Below the pieces are notes generated by a model. The model searched no databases, was not told the DNA's origin, and saw only the letters and a list, made by a program, of their open reading frames with translations. A stretch of 52,520 nt of DNA from contig VAWW01000034.1 in the NCBI GenBank assembly GCA_005884575.1, positions 1 to 52,520 of the forward strand. The letters run 5' to 3'. The translations under genes were made by a program, and so were the position numbers. This DNA is from Actinomycetota bacterium (GTDB lineage Bacteria; Actinomycetota; Thermoleophilia; Gaiellales; Gaiellaceae). This document shows positions 1 through 8,639 of this stretch, in pieces (within the stretch, counting starts at the first letter, position 1; each line of letters opens with the position of its first letter).

Positions 1-456
1 CTCGACCGGATTCGCCTCGCCTACCGGCGCTTCGGCAACCCGGCCGCACGCCGATCGTGCTGCTCCAGCACTTCATGGGCAACCTCGACAACTACGGCCC
101 GGCGATCACCGAGGCTCTCGCCATGGGCCGCGACGCACCGCTGTTTCGGAAGGTCTACACCCCGCAGGATCTGATGTGGCTCCCGATCTTCTTCTCGCCG
201 TCAGACGCATTCAGCGGCCGCCCGCGAGTGGGGAGCGGCTGCACCGGACAGCTTCGATTACCTCAAGCGAATCCCCCACGCGGCGCATGTGGTCAACGGC
301 AGCGACGACATCGTCGTCCCCACGGTCAGCTCGTACATCCTCCAGCAGAACCTGCCAAACGCCGAGCTGATCCTCTTTCCGGACTCGAACCACGGATCGC
401 AGTTTCAGTTCACAGAACCGTTCAACCGGTACGTGACCGACTCCCTCGATCGCTAG
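1..456 (+). pseudogene. Broken alpha/beta hydrolase, 5' end outside window
   Basis: The first bases read as the N-terminal strand of an alpha/beta hydrolase (IVLLQHFMGNLDNY is the oxyanion-hole region), and the last 200 bases read in another frame as the C-terminal end, with VVNGSDDIVVP (acid residue region) and FPDSNHG (catalytic His) before the TAG at 454-456. The middle of about 100 residues, including the G-x-S-x-G nucleophile elbow and most of the cap, is missing. At least one frameshift lies near 200-250. The pieces are collinear with one family member, so this is one gene with an internal deletion rather than two genes. It overlaps the 3' end of the convergent hydrolase by 35 bases. 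Either a decayed gene or poor sequence at a contig edge. Confidence 0.6.
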
Positions 457-1312
457 GCGCAAGGAACTCCCGGATGGTCTGAGCGAGCGCGAGGGGCTGG
501 TCCAGGGGAACCAGTGTGTAGCTGTCGGGTACCTCCACGAATCGTCCCTGCGGGAGCAGTTCCGCGAGGCGGCGTCCGTGCTCGGGCGGCATGACGCGGT
601 CTTGGCTTGCCCAGACGACGAGCGCCGGAGCGCCGTAGTGGGGCAGCCGTTCCGCTGTCTCGACCATGAGGTTTCGTTCGGCGGCGATGGCGCGGAGGAC
701 GCGGACGGTTTCGCGGCGGATCTCGGGTTGCCGCAAGATGGGCGTCATCCAGCGGGCGGTGGCGGCGTCTCCTCGCATCGTCAGCCAGCCGAAAGCCATC
801 GGCAGTCGTCGGAGCGGGCGGAACCGGATCTGCTGCATGAGAAGGCCGAAGAGGCTCGACGGAAGCTTGCCGGCCAACACGAGCGTCTTGCCGGTGAGGC
901 CTGGCGGGAAGTTGTCGAAGGCCTCGCAGGAGACGAGCACGATGCGCCCGACGCGGGCGGCGCCGTCGCGGACGAGGAGCTGGACGAAGGCGCCGCCGGT
1001 GTCGTTGCCGACGAGCGTGACGTCATCGAGCTCGAGGCGGTCGAGGAACTCGGCGATGAGCCGGGCGATCCCGCGCGGGGAGAGGTCGGCGTCGGGGCGC
1101 ATCGGGTGGCGATGCGCACCGAGCGGCAGCGTGGGCGCGATGCAGCGGCGGTCGGGAGCGAGGTCGACGACGACTTCATCCCAGAGCGTCGCGTCCATCA
1201 TGAGGCCATGCAGGAGCACGATCGGCGGGCCATCACCGCCGCTGTCCCGATAGCCGATCGTGCCGGCGGAGAGGTCGATCTGCTGGGTCCGCAGCTCGTC
1301 AGGCCTTTTCAT
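422..1312 (-). CDS. Alpha/beta-fold hydrolase, aspartate at nucleophile position
   Basis: A 296-residue alpha/beta-hydrolase fold protein, likely cytosolic. Visible: the oxyanion loop LLHGLMMDATLWDEV near residues 30-45, the nucleophile elbow LVGNDTGGAFVQ near residue 105, a helical cap, and the acid-containing segment VVWASQDRVMP. The elbow carries Asp rather than Ser, as in haloalkane and fluoroacetate dehalogenases. The position where catalytic His is expected reads PDSYTLVPLDQP and has no His, so substrate and even activity are uncertain. Start chosen at the ATG that overlaps the upstream oxidoreductase by 14 bases. The longer open frame upstream is only antisense of that gene. The overlap suggests co-translation with the NAD(P)-binding protein. 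Family confident, reaction not. Confidence 0.85.
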   Translation of the reverse strand: MKRPDELRTQQIDLSAGTIGYRDSGGDGPPIVLLHGLMMDATLWDEVVVDLAPDRRCIAPTLPLGAHRHPMRPDADLSPRGIARLIAEFLDRLELDDVTLVGNDTGGAFVQLLVRDGAARVGRIVLVSCEAFDNFPPGLTGKTLVLAGKLPSSLFGLLMQQIRFRPLRRLPMAFGWLTMRGDAATARWMTPILRQPEIRRETVRVLRAIAAERNLMVETAERLPHYGAPALVVWASQDRVMPPEHGRRLAELLPQGRFVEVPDSYTLVPLDQPLALAQTIREFLAPSDRGSRSRTG

Positions 1313-2093
1313 CGGCCTGACCTGTGAACCATTCCTGGAAGGTCGGGCCGGCGAGGATGGCGTGCGGGCCGGGTAGGAGCGCGCCCGACTCGTACAGGGC
1401 GCCGTCTGGGTCGTCGGGGTTGCTGACGGGCTCGATCCGCACCGTCTCGCCGCGATGCGCGGCGAGCAATCCGGCAACCTCGACGAGGTTCTCCTCGCGA
1501 GGGCCCGCGATCTCGAGGATCGGCCCTCCGTTCGATCCGCGCGCCGGCGCCGGTCCGCGCCCGGTGGCGAGATCAGCAAGCAGCTCGCCGACGGTGCGGG
1601 CGGCGACCAGCTGGGTGCGCATCTTCGGCGTGTAGATCGTTCCGTCCTGCCTGCCCCAGTCCATGAGCTGCGAGACGAACTCGTGGAACTGCGCGGCGCG
1701 CACGACCGTGGCCGGGATCGGCCCTGCGAGCATCGCGCGCTCGTGGACCTGCTTAGCGGCGCCATAGCCGGCGGTGAAGCGGTCGGTCCCGATGATCGAG
1801 ACGACGACGATCCGCTTCACGCCTGCCTGCGCGCCGAACTGCTGCAGGTTGTGCGTCGCGGCGGTGAAGAATTCGGTCGCCGCGTGCTGCTCGGGCGAGG
1901 CGCCGCTGCTCGCGTCGACCACGGATTCGACTCCGCGCAACGCCTCTGCCAGCTCGTCACCGGTGACGACGTCGACGCCAGCGGAGCGGGAGATGGCGAC
2001 GACCTCGCATCCCTGCTCCGTGAGCACGTCGACCACGTGGCGGCCGACCCTGCCGGTCGCCCCCGCCACTGCGACCTTGCCGTGTGTTTCCAT
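1299..2093 (-). CDS. NAD(P)-binding SDR/NmrA-like oxidoreductase
   Basis: A 264-residue atypical short-chain dehydrogenase of the NmrA/NAD(P)H-binding group. The N-terminal Rossmann motif VAVAGATGRVGRHVV (GxxGxxG) is at residues 7-21. The segment VVVSIIGTDRFTAGYGAAK resembles the region around the catalytic Tyr/Lys in extended SDRs. No signal peptide or membrane helix, so cytosolic. Such proteins bind NAD(P) either as reductases or as redox-sensing regulators, and the sequence does not decide which. It is the first gene of a two-gene unit with the overlapping alpha/beta hydrolase. The large LAL regulator lies upstream on the same strand and may control the pair. Confidence 0.85.
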   Translation of the reverse strand: METHGKVAVAGATGRVGRHVVDVLTEQGCEVVAISRSAGVDVVTGDELAEALRGVESVVDASSGASPEQHAATEFFTAATHNLQQFGAQAGVKRIVVVSIIGTDRFTAGYGAAKQVHERAMLAGPIPATVVRAAQFHEFVSQLMDWGRQDGTIYTPKMRTQLVAARTVGELLADLATGRGPAPARGSNGGPILEIAGPREENLVEVAGLLAAHRGETVRIEPVSNPDDPDGALYESGALLPGPHAILAGPTFQEWFTGQADEKA

Positions 2094-2247
2094 CGCTGCT
2101 CCTTTCCGGAGCGGTGCTGCTCGTTTATGTGACTGCCTCGACGATCGATCCGATGGTGCTCGCGCGGAACAGCGGTCCGCATCGTGGGCCCGCCCAGATG
2201 CGAACCGAAGTATTTCGGCTGCCGTACCGCTAGACGAGTGCGGCGAG

Positions 2248-5184
2248 CTACGCGCGCGCCGGTTTGGCGAGCGCGGCCGCGAGCTGCGAGCGCGAGCTGA
2301 TCCCGAGCTTGCGGTAGATGCTGGTCAGGTGCACCTCGACCGTCCGCTGCGTGACGAAGAGCGCCTGCGCAATCTCCCGGTTGGTCGGCCCTTGGGCTGC
2401 CATCTCCGCGACGCGCCGCTCGCTCGGGGTGAGCGACGCGACGCCGCTGAGGGCGACGCGGCGAGGGCGGGCGCCGGTCGCGAGCAGTTCCTTCTCGGCT
2501 CGGGCGGCCAAGGGAGTCGCACCGCAGATAGTCGCCAGCTCGACCGCCTGCCGTAGGTGTTCGCGCGCCGCGGAGCGGCGATTGGCTCTACGCAAGGCCG
2601 CTCCGAGTTCCGTGCATGCCTTCGCGTGCTCGAGCTTCGCCGGCGACTTGCTCAGCACCTGTTCCGCTTCCTCGAGAAAACGGAGCCCTTGCTCCCCGCC
2701 TGCGATCACTCCCGCTGCGCGCAACGCGGCGCCGAGCGCCCGCGGGGCAGCCCAGACGCTGGCAAGCTCGAGCTCCTCTGTCGCCAGTCGGCGTGCTTCG
2801 TCTACCTCGCCGAGCTGGTGGAGCGCCAAGGCGGCCACCGAGCGCCAAGCGATGAACGCCGGGTTGTGGCTGCCAACTTGCTCGAAGCGGCGACCGGCGT
2901 CGAGGAGATCGGCGACGCCGCCGGCCACGTCGCCGCGCAGGATGCGGAGCCGTGCGCTCGAGTCGCGGAGATAAAGCAGTCGGACGCTGTCGGGCAGCGT
3001 CTCGCTGGAGCTGACGCGGTCCAGTGCAGCGGCAGCTTCGTCGAGCTTTCCCTGCTCCATCAGCGTGTCGGCGAGAAACGCGGCCGCGTGGCCGGCGAAG
3101 CGTGCGGACGTTCCCCACGCCTGCCCGGCGGCGAGCGCGTCGCGGCTGCTGGCTTCAGCCTCGCCCAGATCGCCGCGCCACAGCAGCGTCTGCGCGCGAA
3201 AGACCTTGACCGCGGCGTAGGCGAAGGTCGAACCGCGACGGTGGGCCTCGGCCAGCAAGTCATCGTAGACCGTCAGCACCTCGTCGAGGTCCGCCATCGC
3301 GAGGACCGTGCAGAGCGGAAAGAGTAAGCCCGAGACGTTCGAGCGGACAAGCATCCCGTCGGCGAGCGCGCGGCGGGCGAGCGGGACGACCTCGACGGCG
3401 GGAACGCCTGCCCGCGCGTCGTGGTAAGCGAGCAGCGCGAGCAGGACCTTCTCCCCGATCGTCTCGTCCGCGAGGCGGGCGCGGACACGCTCCAGCCGTT
3501 CGGTCGCCGCGCCGTGAAGCGGCGGCGTGAACAGGTCGTTCGTAATCAGTCCGGCCTCGAGCAGGTGCTCGAGCTCGGTATCGGCGCCGGCGAGCTCGTC
3601 GAGCGCCTCGAGGAAGACGGGATCCGATTCTCCGCCGCGGAGGAGGAAGAGTTGGCGGCCGAGCAGGAGCGCGGTCTCCGCTCTACGCACCGGATCCTCG
3701 ATCAGCGCGTGCGCTTGCCGGAGATGCTCGATCGCGGCGTCGCCGTCGACGTGCGTCTCGACCGAGCCGAGCTCGCGCAGCAGCTCGGCATGCTCCGCCG
3801 CGGGCGGTGGCTCGACAAGTGCGCGACGAAGGTAAGCGACCGCGCTCTCTGGCGCGCCGCGGCCGCCGGCTCGCCGCGCCGCATCGCGCAGCACGTCGAC
3901 GACGTCGGTGTTCCCGGCTGCGGGAGTGCGCAACAGGTGCGTCGCGACGCGTTCCGGCTCCGCGCCGGCGTCCGCCAGCAGGCGCGCCGCCCGTGCGTGC
4001 CCGTTCGATCGCTGAAGCGGCGTGAGCGATTCGTAGACAGCCGCCCGGATGAGCGGATGCGCGAATCCGAGCGGCGGCTGCGGGCGCAGGACGTCGGCCC
4101 GTGCGAGCGCGGCGGCGGCTTGGAACGTCGTCGCCTCGTCCAGGTCGGCCAGCGCAGCAGCCTGGTGCGGATCGGCGTCGTCGCCCACGATTGCGACAGC
4201 CTGCGCAAGCGCTGTCGCCTCCGGGGACAAGCGGGAGAGCCGCTGCGCGACAGCGCGAGAGCCGGCCCGCGCGGCGAGCGGCTGCAGCTGGGCGACGTTC
4301 GCCGCGCTCGGCGTCAGGCCCTCGTCTGCGATCGCGTGCACGAGTTCGCGCAGGAGCAGCGGGTTGCCGGCCGTCGCCTCGTGGCAGCTGGCGCAGAAGG
4401 CGTCATCGGCATCGGACGAGAGCCGCTCGCGCAGCAGCCGCGCCGTCGCCGCACCGGTCAAGGGGGCAGGCCGAATGACGGCGGCGAGCGGATCCGCGAA
4501 GATCTGCGCCAGGAGAGCTGGATCCTCTCCCACGTCCGGCCGTAACCCGACGACGATGACGACGGCGAGGCCCTCCATCCGCGGCAGCAGGTAGGCGAGG
4601 AAGCGCAACGACGGCAGGTCGCACCAGTGCAAGTCGTCGAGCGCGAGCAGGAGCGGCCGGTGCGCGGCGAGGTTTGCGGTCAACCAGTAGAGCCCGTGCA
4701 AGCTCGCCAACGACGAGTCCGCCGCCGAATCGGCCGCGACCTGAGCAGGGTCGAAGAGCGGCTCCGCGAGCGCGGCCGCCCCCGCCATCGCGTCCGCCCG
4801 CTCACCCGTTTCCAAAGAGGCAAGCAACGGCTCGAAGAGCTGGCGCACAACGCCGTAGGAGAACGAACGCTCGAGTTCCGAACCGCGCCCCGACAGAACC
4901 CGCAGCCCCGCCTCCTGAGCACGCGCTCTCGTCTGCGCGAGCAGCGCCGTCTTTCCGATCCCGGGCGGGCCCTCGATCGCCAGAAGCCGCCCGCCGTCGC
5001 GGACCCCGGCGATCAGCTCGGCCACCCCCGCGAGTTCACCCTCGCGCTCGAGCAAGTCGAATTCGACGGCGAGCGCCCCGCTCTCTAGTGGTGCACCGTC
5101 AATAACTGTGGGTCGAATCTCGGCGCGCCCACGACGCGCGCCCCCTCCCGGTCTCAGCACGATCGACCCCATGGTCATTAACAA
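2248..5184 (-). CDS. LAL-family LuxR transcriptional regulator (AAA ATPase + HTH)
   Basis: A 978-residue large ATP-binding LuxR regulator. An N-terminal STAND/AAA module has Walker A GPPGIGKTALL near residues 70-80 and Walker B-like LLLALDDLHWCDL near residue 185. The middle is helical and TPR-like, rich in Ala/Leu/Glu. The C-terminal GerE-type HTH (LTPSERRVAEMAAQG, then TNREIAQALFVTQRTVEVHL) occupies about the last 60 residues. Length matches the family (900-1000). The ATG at 5184 is used, and an in-frame ATG four codons later is equally possible. It is divergent from the MFS exporter across 59 bases, so direct control of that exporter and of the downstream oxidoreductase/hydrolase pair is plausible but inferred. 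Confidence 0.93.
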   Translation of the reverse strand: MLMTMGSIVLRPGGGARRGRAEIRPTVIDGAPLESGALAVEFDLLEREGELAGVAELIAGVRDGGRLLAIEGPPGIGKTALLAQTRARAQEAGLRVLSGRGSELERSFSYGVVRQLFEPLLASLETGERADAMAGAAALAEPLFDPAQVAADSAADSSLASLHGLYWLTANLAAHRPLLLALDDLHWCDLPSLRFLAYLLPRMEGLAVVIVVGLRPDVGEDPALLAQIFADPLAAVIRPAPLTGAATARLLRERLSSDADDAFCASCHEATAGNPLLLRELVHAIADEGLTPSAANVAQLQPLAARAGSRAVAQRLSRLSPEATALAQAVAIVGDDADPHQAAALADLDEATTFQAAAALARADVLRPQPPLGFAHPLIRAAVYESLTPLQRSNGHARAARLLADAGAEPERVATHLLRTPAAGNTDVVDVLRDAARRAGGRGAPESAVAYLRRALVEPPPAAEHAELLRELGSVETHVDGDAAIEHLRQAHALIEDPVRRAETALLLGRQLFLLRGGESDPVFLEALDELAGADTELEHLLEAGLITNDLFTPPLHGAATERLERVRARLADETIGEKVLLALLAYHDARAGVPAVEVVPLARRALADGMLVRSNVSGLLFPLCTVLAMADLDEVLTVYDDLLAEAHRRGSTFAYAAVKVFRAQTLLWRGDLGEAEASSRDALAAGQAWGTSARFAGHAAAFLADTLMEQGKLDEAAAALDRVSSSETLPDSVRLLYLRDSSARLRILRGDVAGGVADLLDAGRRFEQVGSHNPAFIAWRSVAALALHQLGEVDEARRLATEELELASVWAAPRALGAALRAAGVIAGGEQGLRFLEEAEQVLSKSPAKLEHAKACTELGAALRRANRRSAAREHLRQAVELATICGATPLAARAEKELLATGARPRRVALSGVASLTPSERRVAEMAAQGPTNREIAQALFVTQRTVEVHLTSIYRKLGISSRSQLAAALAKPARA

Positions 5185-5243
5185 CGACGCCGGCGCGGGT
5201 CCTCTGCCCGGACGTCGCAGAGAAGGAGAGTGAGGTCGAGATC
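5185..5243. promoter_or_regulatory. Divergent promoter region between LAL regulator and MFS exporter
   Basis: Only 59 bases separate the two divergent starts, so both promoters and any operator must lie here or inside the coding ends. A Shine-Dalgarno-like agaaggagag precedes the exporter start. I could not identify convincing -35/-10 boxes. Confidence 0.4.
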
Positions 5244-6737
5244 ATGAGCGCAGAGCCGTATCCGAGGGTGGTCACCGAAGCCGAGGGGCCGTCGCTCCAA
5301 TCGCGCCGCGGCGTCGCGATTCTTCTCCTACTCAGCCTCGTCCAGTTCATGGACGTGCTCGACGCCTCGATCTTGAACATTGCACTGCCGTCGATCAAGA
5401 ACGACCTCGGCTTCAGCCAGCAGAGCCTGCAGTGGGTGATCAACGGCTACATCCTCACCTACGGTGGCTTCCTGCTGCTCGGCGGCCGGGTCGCCGACCT
5501 GCTCGGCCGCCGCCTCATGCTCGTCACCGGCTTGGTCGTCTTCGCCGGGTCGTCCTTGACCGGCGGCCTATCCCACAGCAGCTCGCTGCTCATCGGCGCC
5601 CGCTTCGCCCAGGGAGTCGGGGCCGCGATGCTCTCGCCCGCCGCGCTCTCCTCCCTGACGAGCACGTTCCGCTCCACCCGCGACCGCAACACCGCCCTCG
5701 GCGTCTGGGCGGCCGTCTCCGGGATCGGCGGCGCCGCCGGCGTCTTGTTCGGGGGCCTGCTCACCGAAGGGCCCGGCTGGCGCTGGGTGCTGTTCATCAA
5801 CGTCCCCTTCAGCGCGATCGCCTTCGTCGGCGCCTTCGCCCTCCTCAAGCGCGAACGGATGCGCGCCGCACGGCTCGCGAACTTCGACGCCCTCGGCGCC
5901 TTCCTCGTGACCGGCGGAATGCTGCTCCTGGTCTACGCCCTCGTGAAGGCACCGGACGTCGGCTGGGGCACGGCGCGCACCATCGCCGAGCTCGCAGCCT
6001 CCGCAGCGATCCTGGCAGCCTTCGTCGCCAACGAGCTGCGCGTGGCAAACCCACTGGTGCCGCTGTCGATCCTCCGCGTCAAAGGAATCGCAGCCGCCGA
6101 CGCAACCCAGATGATCGCGTTGGCCGGCTTCCTGCCGATGTTCTTCTTCCTCACCCTCTACATGCAGACCGTGCTCGGCTACTCACCGATCCAAACGGGC
6201 ATCGCTTACCTGCCGCTGACAGGCGGATTCATCATCTCGGCCGGCATCTCCTCCCAGCTGTTCGCGCGCATCGGCACCAAGCCGGTCGTCGTCCTCGGCG
6301 CCGTGATCGCAGCCGGCGGCCTCTACTGGCTCTCCCGGATTCCCGTCGACGGCGCTTACATCTCGGACATCCTGCCCGGCCTGCTGATCACGTCCCTCGG
6401 CATGGGCGGCGTCTTCACCGGTCTGACCACGGCAGCCAACGCCGGCGTCGACGCCGACAAGGCCGGTCTTGCCGCGGGGCTCCTCAACACGGGCCAGCAA
6501 CTCGGGACAGCGCTCGGACTCGCGATCCTCTCCGCGCTCGCCACGGCTCGCACCACCTCGCTGCTGCACGCCGGTCACGACACGCTCGCGCAGGCATCGA
6601 CCCACGGGTACCAGCGCGCATTGATGGCCGGCGCCGTGTTCCTGGTCGCAGCCGGCGTCGTCGCGCTCCTGGCGCGGAACACGCGCCAGAAGGCGCCCGT
6701 AGCCGAGGAAGAGCCGACGCTCGAGCTCGCCGCCTAG
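5244..6737 (+). CDS. MFS multidrug exporter, DHA2 (EmrB/QacA) family
   Basis: A 497-residue integral membrane drug:proton antiporter. The start of TM1 carries FMDVLDASILNIALPSI, the acidic signature of the 14-helix DHA2 family. The motif A region GGRVADLLGRRLML follows TM2, and the motif C-like stretch GIGGAAGVLFGGLL follows in TM5. Fourteen hydrophobic segments can be counted, and length is typical. It would export hydrophobic or cationic compounds from the cytosol. It is divergent from the LAL regulator, a common arrangement for a regulator and its efflux pump. A strong hairpin follows the stop codon, so it is probably monocistronic. The substrate cannot be told from sequence. Confidence 0.93.
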   Translation: MSAEPYPRVVTEAEGPSLQSRRGVAILLLLSLVQFMDVLDASILNIALPSIKNDLGFSQQSLQWVINGYILTYGGFLLLGGRVADLLGRRLMLVTGLVVFAGSSLTGGLSHSSSLLIGARFAQGVGAAMLSPAALSSLTSTFRSTRDRNTALGVWAAVSGIGGAAGVLFGGLLTEGPGWRWVLFINVPFSAIAFVGAFALLKRERMRAARLANFDALGAFLVTGGMLLLVYALVKAPDVGWGTARTIAELAASAAILAAFVANELRVANPLVPLSILRVKGIAAADATQMIALAGFLPMFFFLTLYMQTVLGYSPIQTGIAYLPLTGGFIISAGISSQLFARIGTKPVVVLGAVIAAGGLYWLSRIPVDGAYISDILPGLLITSLGMGGVFTGLTTAANAGVDADKAGLAAGLLNTGQQLGTALGLAILSALATARTTSLLHAGHDTLAQASTHGYQRALMAGAVFLVAAGVVALLARNTRQKAPVAEEEPTLELAA

Positions 6738-6746
6738 ACCGGACCA

Positions 6747-6772
6747 TGGGGGAGCCGTACGCGGCTCCCCCA
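6747..6772 (+). terminator. Hairpin terminator after MFS exporter
   Basis: A perfect 11-bp stem, tgggggagccg with cggctccccca, closes a 4-base loop ten bases after the exporter stop. There is no T-run, which is usual for high-GC actinobacteria. Confidence 0.7.
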
Positions 6773-6813
6773 AACGCGCAGACCGGAGCGGTGAGTTTCG
6801 TCGGCCGGGGGCG

Positions 6814-6827
6814 TCACACATGTGTGA
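6814..6827. promoter_or_regulatory. Perfect 14-bp palindrome TCACACATGTGTGA upstream of sigma-factor fragment
   Basis: The palindrome overlaps the ATG at 6820. If the truncated sigma gene really starts at GTG 6850, which has gagagaag just upstream, the palindrome would lie in its leader and could be an operator for a dimeric repressor. No second copy was noticed nearby. Confidence 0.35.
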
Positions 6828-6849
6828 ATCGTCAATCGCGAGAGAAGTT

Positions 6850-7330
6850 GTGACGCGGCCGGCACTCAGCCTCGCTCGTGACGAGCACGTGGCATGGGCG
6901 GCCGCGGTGGCGGGTGACCGCGATGCCTTCGCCATCGTGACAGCGCGCTACCGCCGCGAGCGCCCGGTGCACTGCTATCGAATGCTCGGCTCGCTCGATG
7001 ATGCCGAGGACCTGGTGCAGGAGACGCTCTTGCGGGCGTGGCGTCGCCGCGAGAGTTTCCGGGGGCGCTCGACGCTTCGCGCATGGTTGTACGGAATCGC
7101 GACGAACGCGTGCCTGGATGCGCTCGACCGTCGCGGACGCCGGCTGCTTCCACCTGCGGTCACCTCAGCCGCAGACCCGCTGGCGCCGCCGCCACCGGCG
7201 AGCGAGGTCGGCTGGCTGGAGCCATACCCGGATCAGTTGCTCGACGAGCTCGTCGACGAGCAGGCGGGCCCCGACGAGACGCTCGTTGCCCGGGACACCA
7301 TCGAGCGCGCGTTCATGGTCGCGATCCACG
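6850..7330 (+). pseudogene. 3'-truncated ECF sigma factor (sigma-70 region 2 only)
   Basis: Reads as the N-terminal part of an ECF sigma factor of the SnoaL-tailed group: the region 2 core HCYRMLGSLDDAEDLVQETL and TLRAWLYGIATNACLDALD, followed by the linker WLEPYPDQLLDEL that is also found (as WIEPYPDDRL) in the intact sigma gene at 38478. Similarity stops at about 7325-7334, inside AFMVAIH, where region 4 should begin. From there the DNA is antisense to the neighbouring serine hydrolase. Region 4 and the SnoaL tail are absent, so no functional sigma factor is expected. An alternative ATG start lies at 6820 inside a palindrome. Truncation by inversion or a chimeric join. Confidence 0.7.
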
Positions 7331-7810
7331 CCTCGCCGGACTGGCGCAGCATCGGCACGTGCGCGAGCGTCGCGAGCCATTCGTCAGGCGTTTCTCGCGG
7401 CCCGAATACCGGGAGCTTCTCGAAGAGCTCGACAACCGCCGGCAGCGAGAAGTCAGAGGGAAAGCCCCATCCGGCACGGGAGGTCAGGACGTCCTCGACG
7501 GTGATCGGGCGCAGGCCGGCACGACGTCGTCGATCGGACTCTGAGGCGTCCGCACGACCCGCGGCGACGCCAGCTCGGGCAGCCACCGCGCGATCGGGTC
7601 GTCGAGCGACACGAGCCCGTCGTCCACCAGGATCATGATCGCGGCAGCGGTGATCGGTTTCGTGATCGAGGCGAGCCAGACGATCAAATCCGGCTCGACC
7701 TCGCCCACGCCTGCGATCTCGACGTCCTCACCACGCGCAACGAGTGCGGCGGCGCCCGGCAGCGTGCCGCTTTCAACGGCCGTCTCGAGCAGGTCCTGCA
7801 GGGGCGTCAT
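7330..7810 (-). pseudogene. Truncated and frameshifted serine hydrolase (beta-lactamase/class C PBP family)
   Basis: From the ATG at 7810 the minus strand encodes MTPLQDLLETAVESG and ALVARGEDVEIAGVG, then LASITKPITAAAIM, which holds the S-x-x-K active-site motif of class C beta-lactamase-like esterases. Near 7510-7515 the frame changes by about one base, and the protein continues as ITVEDVLTSRAGWGF and later FGPRETPDEW. The sequence stops at a junction near 7330 before the Y-x-N and C-terminal motifs. Both a frameshift and a 3' truncation make it non-functional as written. It abuts a truncated sigma factor tail to tail, which suggests one rearrangement damaged both. Confidence 0.7.
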
Positions 7811-7941
7811 CCTGGGTACAGACCCCGACCGCGGCCCAAACTCATCGCACCACGGTGGGGCGCCGGCGATGAGGTTCTGCCGAGGCGGCCCTCGTCGCGC
7901 ACCGCGTCGTGCGCAGATGGGCCAGGCTGCATGGCTCGTGG

Positions 7942-8469
7942 TCAGGTAGCCGGCCGCGCGTCGTCCCCCGACGGGTGGGCAGCAGTCGGCGCGGCGGCTT
8001 CCGCTCGCGCGGTCGCATACGCGTGGACCGCCTTGGTCAGCTCGAGGATCTGGCGCGAGAGATCGAGCAGCTCCTCGTTCTGCTTGTCCTCGTCCTGCAC
8101 CGTGCGCCACTGCTGGTCGGCGACGACCTGATGCTTCGCGTCGGCCCGGTTCTGGCTGATCATCACGAAGGTCGAGAGGAAGATCGCCTCGAGCGAGACG
8201 ATCATCGTCAGGAGGCCGAACGGGTAGTGCTCGACCCGAAAGCCGATCCAGGCGCCGAACCACAGAATGTGGAGGTAGACGAACCGCATCGAGCCGGCGA
8301 ACGCGGTGATCCGGTCCGCGATTCGGTTCTGGAGGCTCTCGGCTCGCTTGCGCGAATGCTCGACGAGCGCTGGGTTCGGCTCCAGCGCCAAACCCGTGCT
8401 CCGCGGTGCCCTCTGAGGGGAGTCAGCGTTCGTGGTGCGATCGTCGTTGTGTGCGACGGAGCGTCGCAT
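7942..8469 (-). CDS. DUF1003 family membrane protein
   Basis: A protein of about 175 residues with the DUF1003 signature: LQNRIADRITAFAGSM, then two membrane helices around FVYLHILWFGAWIGF and FGLLTMIVSLEAIFLSTFVM, followed by the conserved SQNRADAKHQ and a coiled-coil-like tail. The function of the family is not established. It sits in the inner membrane with a cytosolic tail. Start placed at the ATG 8469, and an in-frame ATG at 8523 would add 18 residues. It is divergent from the HtrA protease gene, so they may share a control region at 8470-8639. Confidence 0.85.
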   Translation of the reverse strand: MRRSVAHNDDRTTNADSPQRAPRSTGLALEPNPALVEHSRKRAESLQNRIADRITAFAGSMRFVYLHILWFGAWIGFRVEHYPFGLLTMIVSLEAIFLSTFVMISQNRADAKHQVVADQQWRTVQDEDKQNEELLDLSRQILELTKAVHAYATARAEAAAPTAAHPSGDDARPAT

Positions 8470-8639
8470 CGGCGCAAGCCCCGACCGGCTGCGCGCAGTT
8501 CGCAAAGCGTCAGCCGGGCCCATCAGACGGCGCCGCCCAAAATTTCTTAGGCAGCTCCTACCGTCCTCTGAGCTCGTTCTTAGCTCTGCCTGGCACAACG
8601 TACGTAGACACGTCGAGCGAATGCCGAGCAAGGAGCACC

